From Ectothiorhodospiraceae bacterium (GTDB taxonomy: Bacteria; Pseudomonadota; Gammaproteobacteria; Thiohalomonadales; Thiohalomonadaceae), in contig SLDE01000153.1 in the NCBI GenBank assembly GCA_007125455.1, forward strand, positions 1-7,711: a stretch of 7,711 nucleotides of DNA, in the 5' to 3' direction. The notes under the pieces are model-generated. The model saw only the letters and a list, made by a program, of their open reading frames with translations. It was not told the DNA's origin and did no database searches. Positions 1-5,161 of the stretch are shown in pieces. The translations under genes were made by a program, and so were the position numbers. Position 1 is the first letter of the stretch. The number at the start of each line of letters is the position of its first letter.

Positions 1-842
1 CCCGCCGCCATCAAGGCCAGGCGGAAATGTTCGGCCAGCTCCTGATCATCATCGATGATCATTACCCGTGCTGGCGGGGCGCGGCGCTGGTCAATCAACT
101 GGGTGATCCGGTTCACCAGGCGGGGCACATCCAGCGGCTTGAGAAAGTAGCCCTGGGCGTGCATTTTGGAAGCCCGTACACGGGAATCAAAGTCGTCGTT
201 GCTGCTGATAAAGACCAGTGGGCACTTGAGTTGATATAGATTGTGGTAATGCGCCAACACCTCAGTGGCATTGTCCCCCTGCCGTTCAAACAAAACATCC
301 AGCAGCAGGATATCGGGCCCCGCACTGGCTGCAGCCTGATCGGCCCCGGCAAGCGAATCGAACACCTGAACCTGATAGTTGAATGACTCCAACTGACGTG
401 CCACCTCCTGGCCCAGCAAGTGGTCATCATCCACCAGCCAAATGGACACCGTGTCGCCCGACACATCATCCTCGCGGGTGCCCTGGGCAAAGCTCACCGG
501 TACCTCGGCCTGTTCGAGGGTGGCGGCCAGGGCTTCAAGGCCCTCAATAAAGTGCCCCCGGCCACTCTCCTCCACTCGAGCAAGACTGATCCAGTTTTTG
601 ACCTGCTGCTCCAGTGTGCGGGCCTGCTGACTGAGTGCCGCCAGACCGAAGGTCCCCCCCGAGCCGGCCAGCTTGTGCAGGCGGTGGTGCAGCTCGCTCA
701 AACAGGACTGCTCCCCCTCGCCCGCCACCACTTCTGCGCCCAGGGATTGCAAGGTCGCCATTTCACCGGGCAGATGGGCCAGATAGTCAGCGCGCAGTTT
801 GGCCAGGCGTGCGGCCATTTCGGCCTGCAATTGATCATTCAT
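1..842 (-). CDS. Hpt-REC-REC phosphorelay protein, C-terminus off left edge (probable c-di-GMP output, not seen)
   Basis: The first 280 residues are visible; the frame is open to the left edge. The start ATG is 1 nt after the preceding stop, with GGGAG 7 nt upstream. Domains: a helical histidine-phosphotransfer (Hpt) domain (about 1-112) with phospho-acceptor His56 in LHKLAGSGGTFG; REC1 (about 132-252) with acidic Asp138-140, phospho-acceptor Asp182 in LLLDVLFE, Ser213/214 in FISS and Lys235 in FLKPLD; and the start of REC2 (from about 258; RVMIIDDDQELAEHF, acidic Asp264-266), cut at the edge. From family knowledge, an N-terminal Hpt with two receivers of this style commonly precedes a GGDEF and/or EAL domain that makes or degrades cyclic-di-GMP. 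That output is inferred, not seen; another receiver or another domain is possible. This is the only Hpt in the window, so it probably accepts phosphate from the hybrid kinase receivers. REC1 lacks the usual Pro after the Asp (DVLFERQGD instead of D-x-x-M-P), a mild departure. Confidence 0.92.
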   Translation of the reverse strand, partial: MNDQLQAEMAARLAKLRADYLAHLPGEMATLQSLGAEVVAGEGEQSCLSELHHRLHKLAGSGGTFGLAALSQQARTLEQQVKNWISLARVEESGRGHFIEGLEALAATLEQAEVPVSFAQGTREDDVSGDTVSIWLVDDDHLLGQEVARQLESFNYQVQVFDSLAGADQAAASAGPDILLLDVLFERQGDNATEVLAHYHNLYQLKCPLVFISSNDDFDSRVRASKMHAQGYFLKPLDVPRLVNRITQLIDQRRAPPARVMIIDDDQELAEHFRLALMAA

Positions 843-854
843 ACTACCGCTCCC
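843..854 (-). promoter_or_regulatory. Ribosome binding site of the Hpt-REC-REC gene
   Basis: GGGAG at 854-850 on the minus strand lies 7 nt before ATG 842-840, inside the last codons of the CheY-like gene. A single base (843) separates the preceding TAG stop from this ATG, consistent with translational coupling. Confidence 0.75.
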
Positions 855-1221
855 AAATTCGCTTTACCTCGTCGGCCAGGCCCATGGGGTCAAAGGGCTT
901 GGCAATCACATCCAGCGCACCTAATGATCGGTAGTAGGCCACCTCACTCGGCTGCACCTTGGCGGTCATGAACACCGCTGGCACCTCGGCCAGACTGGGG
1001 ATAGCGCGTAGTGCTGCCAGGGTACTGGGGCCATCCATGCCGGGCATCATCACATCCAGCAGCAGCAACTGCGGGGCAAAGGCCTCGGCCTCGTCCAGCG
1101 CCTGCTCACCGGACGAACAGATCTTCACCTCAAAGCCGCCCACCATCTCCAGCGCCAGCTTGGCCACCGCCTGAATATCCGCTTCATCTTCCACATAGAG
1201 AATACGTTGCAGGCTAGTCAT
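844..1221 (-). CDS. Stand-alone CheY-like response regulator receiver
   Basis: Single-domain response regulator of 125 aa, the whole length of one receiver with no output domain. All hallmark residues are present: acidic pair Glu11/Asp12 in ILYVEDEAD, phospho-acceptor Asp56 in LLLLDVMMPGMDG, switch Thr86 in FMTAK and Lys108 in AKPFDP. The start ATG lies inside the last codons of the hybrid kinase (8-nt overlap) and has AAGGAG 7 nt upstream, which fixes the start. The stop TAG is 1 nt before the next ATG. Known roles of such proteins are a diffusible phosphate carrier, a phosphate sink, or control by protein-protein contact, as with CheY and motor switches. Here, between a kinase with two receivers and an Hpt protein, a shuttle or sink within the relay is the simplest inference. 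No flagellar or chemotaxis gene is visible, so a motility role is unsupported. Confidence 0.95.
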   Translation of the reverse strand: MTSLQRILYVEDEADIQAVAKLALEMVGGFEVKICSSGEQALDEAEAFAPQLLLLDVMMPGMDGPSTLAALRAIPSLAEVPAVFMTAKVQPSEVAYYRSLGALDVIAKPFDPMGLADEVKRIWER

Positions 1222-4200
1222 TATCGATCTCCTTTTTCCATGTTGTGCCTATACGATTATTCAAAGCATCAAGCAACTGCTGTGCCGAAACCTGGGATTT
1301 AAGCAAAACATGCTCCACCTGTTGGGCCTGCTCCGGACTCACCTCCGCCCCGGAGAGGATGATGATCCGCGCCTCCGGCTGGCGTGTACGGATCGCGGAC
1401 AACAACTCCCAACCGGAGCCATCCGGTAGGCCGATATCCAGGATCACCACATCAAAGCGCTCCAGAGCGATCAGAGAAATGGCCTCCTCCAATGTGGTGG
1501 CCAGTTCAAACTCAAAGCGTCCGCCCACCATGCTGCGCACCACCTGATGGAGATCCTCATCGTCCTCCACATGCAGAACGCGCGGGGTGGCCAGGTGGGC
1601 CTGCTCGATCACCCGCTCCAACACCGAGAGCAGGTGGCGATCATCGATCGGCTTGGCCAGCCATTCGATGTCGGAAAAGTCGCCATTCATCGCCAGGCGA
1701 CCCGCTTCCATCTTGGCCGATACCACGATAATCGGCAGGTGCAGGGTCTCGGCCCGCTGACGCAGGCGGCGCACGATCTCCAGGCCACTGATATCCGGCA
1801 GCATCAGATCCAGGGTTATCGCGGCATACCGGTGCTGCTGCAGGGCCGTCAGCGCCAGCTCACCACTCTCAGCCAGCTCGACACGGTAACCGGCCCGCTC
1901 CAACAACATGCAAAGGATCCTGGCCACATCGGGATCGTCTTCCACCACCAGTACCCGTGGTACAGAAAGCATCTCCGGCAGCACCTCTTCCGACATCGAC
2001 TCACGTTCCAGGATCGGCAACTCAAGCCAGAAACTCGCCCCCTCACCCTCCACCGAGTCGAAACCAATGGCCCCGCCCATGCGCTCCACCAATTCACGGG
2101 TGATCGCCAATCCCAGCCCGGTGCCACCCTTGGCACGGGTGTCGGAGGCATCTGCCTGGGAGAACTTCTGGAAGATCCGGCTGCGAAATTCCTGCGGGAT
2201 GCCAGGGCCGTTATCACGCACGCTGATCCGTACCCCACTGGCCGAGTACTGCAGACTCAGCACCACCCTCTCCCCTTCAGGCGAAAACTTGATCGCATTG
2301 GAGAGCAGGTTGGCCAATACCTGCATCAGGCGCTGGCCGTCTACCCACACCGGGATGTCCGTCACCGCCCCCTCAAAGACCAGCGTCACCCGATGATCAT
2401 CGGCAAAGGGGTGGTTGGCCTCCAGGGACTGCTCCAGCAAGGGCTGCAGCGATTGACGCTGCATATCGAAACGCAGCTTGCCGGCGACGATCTTCTCCAT
2501 ATCCAGCAGATCGTTGATCAGGTGGGTGAGCCGTTGGCTGTTTTTGTGGGCAATGCCGATCATCTGCTGCGCCTGCACCGATAGCTCCCCCAGAGCACCA
2601 CCGGCGATAAGCCCCAGTGCCCCGGAGATTGAGGTCAGCGGGGTGCGCAGCTCGTGGCTGACGGTGGAGACAAACTCACTCTTCATACGCTCGATGCGCT
2701 TGCGCTCGGTGATGTCGCGCACCATGCCGATATACAGCGGCTGGCCGTGGTGGGTGATCTCGGCAACCGCCAGCTCCATCGGGAACAGGCTGCCATCCTT
2801 GCGCTGCCCCTCTACCTCCCTGCCAATGCCGATAATACGCGCCACTCCAGTCGCCCGATAGTTGCCAAGGTAGCTGTCGTGGGCCTCACGGTGGGGGCTG
2901 GGCATCAGCATGCTGACGTTCCTACCCAGCACCTCTTCTCCTGGATAGTCAAAGATCCGTATTGCCGCCGGATTAAAGGACTGGATAAGCCCGTCCCGGT
3001 CGATGGTGATAATGCCATCCACCATATTATCGAGAATGGTTTGGGTATGCTCGGCCTGCTCCTTGAGCTCCATCTCGATATGCTTGAGGTGGCTCTGGTC
3101 GAACATATAGCCACGGATGCTCACGACCCGTCCATGTTCATCGCGCACCAGCTTGGTAAAGTCGTAAAACCAGTGGAAGCTGCCATCCTTTCGGCGCAAA
3201 CGATAGGACTGCTCGTAGGCATCGATATGCTGATTAATATTGTGTTGCACTTCCTCGGCAATGCGTTCGACGTCATCCGGATGGATCAGCGCGGCATAGC
3301 GAAACTCGGGGGCACACATCTCGCTTGGACTGTAGCCGAGGATCTCACCAATATTGTCCGACACATAAAGCACTGGCCAGTGCTCACTGGCCTCCCAGAT
3401 GATGGTAAACACCGGCCCACTGGAGAACAGATCCCGTTCCTCCTGCAAGGCCTGCAGCATCGCCCGGCGCTCGGTAATATCCTCGGCGATCCCCAGATAG
3501 CCGGTGATCTCACCAGAGTCATCCTGCATGGTGGTCACCACCAGGGAGACCGGCACGATACTGCCGTCCTTGCGGCGATAGTTCCATTGCTGCAGTGCCG
3601 AGTTCGTCTCCGCCTTGGCAATAAAAACCTCGAAGCCTTCGAGGGGGTGTCCCTGCTCCTCACTCAGGATCGCAGTACGCTGCGCGACCTCCTCGGGGAG
3701 GTGAAACAGCAATGGAGACGCCTTGCCAACCAACTCTTCGGCGGCATAACCCAGCATTTGCTCAGCACCGGGGTTGAATAGTGTGATGGTGCCGTGTCGA
3801 TCAGTGGCGATGATGGCGAAGTCCTGCGCCGCCTCCAGCACATTGCTTAGCAGCTCGCTGGAACGGGATAGCTCACGGGTACGCTGGCGCACCTGTTGCT
3901 CCAGGTTCTCCCGCGCCTGATGCAGGGCCTGAAAACTGTCCGCCAACTGATAGGCCATCTCGCGCAGGCTCTCGCCCAGCGCGCCATACTCGCGCACCCC
4001 GCTCTGAGGCAGCGGCGGTCGCTGACCCTCACTGATCTGAGTGGCCATGCCATGACTGGCCAGCTCCAGGGCGCGCAGCGGTCGGCCAATGGCATGGCTT
4101 AGCCAGGCGCTCAGCACGACCCCCACAGCAAAGATCAGCCCCAACAGGATGAACAGCTCCAGGCGTTGCTTATCCAGGGTATTCACCACGGCTTTGGTAG

Positions 4201-5161
4201 GCATCTCCACCACGATCCCGCTCAGCCCATCCACCCCTTTCAACGGCAGACTGAGGATATAGCTTCCTTGTTGCCAGCGTTGCATCGCCGACATTTGCCC
4301 CCCGGGGAACCAGGTTTCCAGCCGACCACGACCGGGCTCCATCGTCCCGGCCTCAGCAAGGCTGCGCAGCGTGCCACGACTAGCAAGCAGCTGCCCCTGC
4401 GCCCCCAACAGTGCCAGGCCAATATCCTCCCGTATTTGCACCCGCGCCAAATGGTAGTCATAACGCTGCCACCCCTCAGCCTGATCCTTGCGCAGCCGTT
4501 CTTCCAGTTGAGCCGCATACTGATAGAGGCGCTCTTCCATAAAGGCCTCCTGATCGGCTGTACGGGCATAACTCTCATGCACAATCGGCAGCACCCCGGC
4601 CATCAGGGTAACGCTCAGCATGGTATGAAACAGCAGACTCGTCAGGCTGGGACTGCCCGGCAGGGCAAAACGCCCACGCAGCAGCTGCCAAAGGGTCACC
4701 AACACCCCGGCAAGCAGGGTATTGAACAGGGCATTAATCGCCTGCTTGAGGGCGATCAGCTGGGTCGCCTCCCAGCCCATGCCAATCACCCCACGATAAA
4801 ACAGCCACACCAACGGGATCCCGATCACCACCCAGTAGAACAGGTCGGCCAACACCAGGTTGCGTATGGCGTTTCGATAGAACAGCCCCACCACCAACGC
4901 CTCGATGACAAAGATCAGCATCGGGTAGGGAACCCCCCACAGCAGCAGGGTATAGGCACCGCCGGCGATGGCCACCAGTACGGCGGGCAATGTGCCCAGC
5001 AGCAGTACCGCCAGCATCACCGCGATGGAGCCAAAGATAAAGTCCAGGCCGAACAACAACGGCAAGTGAAGCAGATTGCCCACCACCGCCAGCAGGGCCA
5101 GTGCCAGCGTAGCCAGCGCCTTTTGGCGGCCAGTCAGGCTGAGGCTGTCGAGTCTGTTCAT
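1214..5161 (-). CDS. Membrane-bound hybrid histidine kinase (7TM-periplasmic-TM-HAMP-3xPAS-HisKA-HATPase-REC-REC)
   Basis: Inner-membrane hybrid sensor kinase, 1315 aa. The frame stays open up to a TTG at 5200, but the ATG at 5161 is preferred: it forms ATGA with the upstream stop and has AAGGGG 8 nt upstream. Domains: about seven hydrophobic segments (15-195) with basic loops near 96-100 and 162-164; an extracytoplasmic region (about 195-335) with Cache-like strand character; TM8 (336-355); HAMP (356-408); coiled coil; PAS1 (436-570); PAS2 (575-695, PAS_3 type, HPDD at 627); PAS3 (700-820, FixL-like); HisKA with His836 in VSHELRTPL; HATPase with Asn955, DNGPGI (983-988) and GGTGLGLAI; REC1 (1068-1185; Asp1075/1076, phospho-acceptor Asp1118, Ser1148, Lys1170); REC2 (1193-1305; Asp1200/1201, Asp1242, Ser1270, Lys1288 followed by Ser rather than Pro). 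No Hpt is present, so relay onward probably uses the Hpt encoded two genes downstream. The core closely matches that of the preceding kinase. Its end overlaps the next gene by 8 nt. The signal is unknown; oxygen or redox is possible. Confidence 0.96.
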   Translation of the reverse strand: MNRLDSLSLTGRQKALATLALALLAVVGNLLHLPLLFGLDFIFGSIAVMLAVLLLGTLPAVLVAIAGGAYTLLLWGVPYPMLIFVIEALVVGLFYRNAIRNLVLADLFYWVVIGIPLVWLFYRGVIGMGWEATQLIALKQAINALFNTLLAGVLVTLWQLLRGRFALPGSPSLTSLLFHTMLSVTLMAGVLPIVHESYARTADQEAFMEERLYQYAAQLEERLRKDQAEGWQRYDYHLARVQIREDIGLALLGAQGQLLASRGTLRSLAEAGTMEPGRGRLETWFPGGQMSAMQRWQQGSYILSLPLKGVDGLSGIVVEMPTKAVVNTLDKQRLELFILLGLIFAVGVVLSAWLSHAIGRPLRALELASHGMATQISEGQRPPLPQSGVREYGALGESLREMAYQLADSFQALHQARENLEQQVRQRTRELSRSSELLSNVLEAAQDFAIIATDRHGTITLFNPGAEQMLGYAAEELVGKASPLLFHLPEEVAQRTAILSEEQGHPLEGFEVFIAKAETNSALQQWNYRRKDGSIVPVSLVVTTMQDDSGEITGYLGIAEDITERRAMLQALQEERDLFSSGPVFTIIWEASEHWPVLYVSDNIGEILGYSPSEMCAPEFRYAALIHPDDVERIAEEVQHNINQHIDAYEQSYRLRRKDGSFHWFYDFTKLVRDEHGRVVSIRGYMFDQSHLKHIEMELKEQAEHTQTILDNMVDGIITIDRDGLIQSFNPAAIRIFDYPGEEVLGRNVSMLMPSPHREAHDSYLGNYRATGVARIIGIGREVEGQRKDGSLFPMELAVAEITHHGQPLYIGMVRDITERKRIERMKSEFVSTVSHELRTPLTSISGALGLIAGGALGELSVQAQQMIGIAHKNSQRLTHLINDLLDMEKIVAGKLRFDMQRQSLQPLLEQSLEANHPFADDHRVTLVFEGAVTDIPVWVDGQRLMQVLANLLSNAIKFSPEGERVVLSLQYSASGVRISVRDNGPGIPQEFRSRIFQKFSQADASDTRAKGGTGLGLAITRELVERMGGAIGFDSVEGEGASFWLELPILERESMSEEVLPEMLSVPRVLVVEDDPDVARILCMLLERAGYRVELAESGELALTALQQHRYAAITLDLMLPDISGLEIVRRLRQRAETLHLPIIVVSAKMEAGRLAMNGDFSDIEWLAKPIDDRHLLSVLERVIEQAHLATPRVLHVEDDEDLHQVVRSMVGGRFEFELATTLEEAISLIALERFDVVILDIGLPDGSGWELLSAIRTRQPEARIIILSGAEVSPEQAQQVEHVLLKSQVSAQQLLDALNNRIGTTWKKEIDND
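1222..1234 (-). promoter_or_regulatory. Ribosome binding site of the CheY-like regulator
   Basis: AAGGAG at 1234-1229 on the minus strand lies 7 nt before ATG 1221-1219. It is the strongest Shine-Dalgarno match of the three visible junctions and sits within the last codons of the hybrid kinase. This would suit higher expression of the small soluble receiver than of the large membrane kinase (inference). Confidence 0.85.
2015..2704 (-). repeat. Kinase-core direct repeat, copy 2 (hybrid kinase)
   Basis: HisKA plus HATPase region, residues 820-1049 of the hybrid kinase, paralogous to 5185-5874. By eye, 65 of 79 residues are identical across the HisKA segment that starts at RIERMK. Similarity drops in the linker before the N-box and outside the core, where the sensor and receiver parts are unrelated. 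Confidence 0.85.
2696..3064 (-). other. FixL-like PAS domain in the hybrid kinase (possible haem/O2 sensor)
   Basis: Residues 700-822 of the hybrid kinase, directly before HisKA as in FixL. The segment has MLMPSPHREAHDSY, then RIIGIGREVEGQRKDG, then LFPMELAV. Anchored on the HD motif and the GxxR motif, His761 aligns with the proximal haem ligand His200 and Arg781 with the distal Arg220 of Bradyrhizobium FixL, with the same 20-residue spacing. Ile776, Leu797 and Val799 fall at the hydrophobic haem-pocket positions 215, 236 and 238. Many PAS domains with this general motif are not proven to bind haem, so the ligand is a hypothesis. Confidence 0.6.
4157..5119 (-). other. Polytopic membrane domain plus extracytoplasmic sensor region of the hybrid kinase
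   Basis: Residues 15-195 hold about seven hydrophobic helices and residues 195-335 a mostly hydrophilic region that ends at TM8. Seven helices place 195-335 outside the cytoplasm if the N-terminus is inside. The basic loops FYRNAIRN (94-101) and LRGRF (161-165) then fall on the cytoplasmic side, as the positive-inside rule predicts. The membrane part includes FGLDFIFGS (37-45) and WGVPYP (75-80). I cannot assign it to a named family. The 195-335 region has a long helix (about 200-245), then strand-like stretches around LALLGAQGQLLAS and YILSLPLKG, which suggests a small Cache-like fold (inference). Confidence 0.6.

Noticed and set aside
113..490. Minus-strand open frame of 125 codons at the left end
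   Set aside because: It is out of frame with the Hpt-REC-REC gene, whose translation shows intact receiver motifs; this frame gives a Trp- and Arg-rich product with no domain.
1214..1245. Possible terminator or promoter at the hybrid kinase/regulator junction
   Set aside because: The genes overlap by 8 nt. The T-rich stretch on the plus strand is the complement of the Shine-Dalgarno region, and no stem was found beside it.
1547..2584. Plus-strand open frame of 345 codons opposite the kinase core and REC1
   Set aside because: Composition is dominated by His, Gln and Arg with no domain. It is explained by the GC-rich coding sequence on the other strand.
2654..3781. Plus-strand open frame of 375 codons opposite the PAS region
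   Set aside because: Antisense shadow of the hybrid kinase. No family motif was seen, and the minus-strand frame has intact PAS and HisKA motifs throughout.
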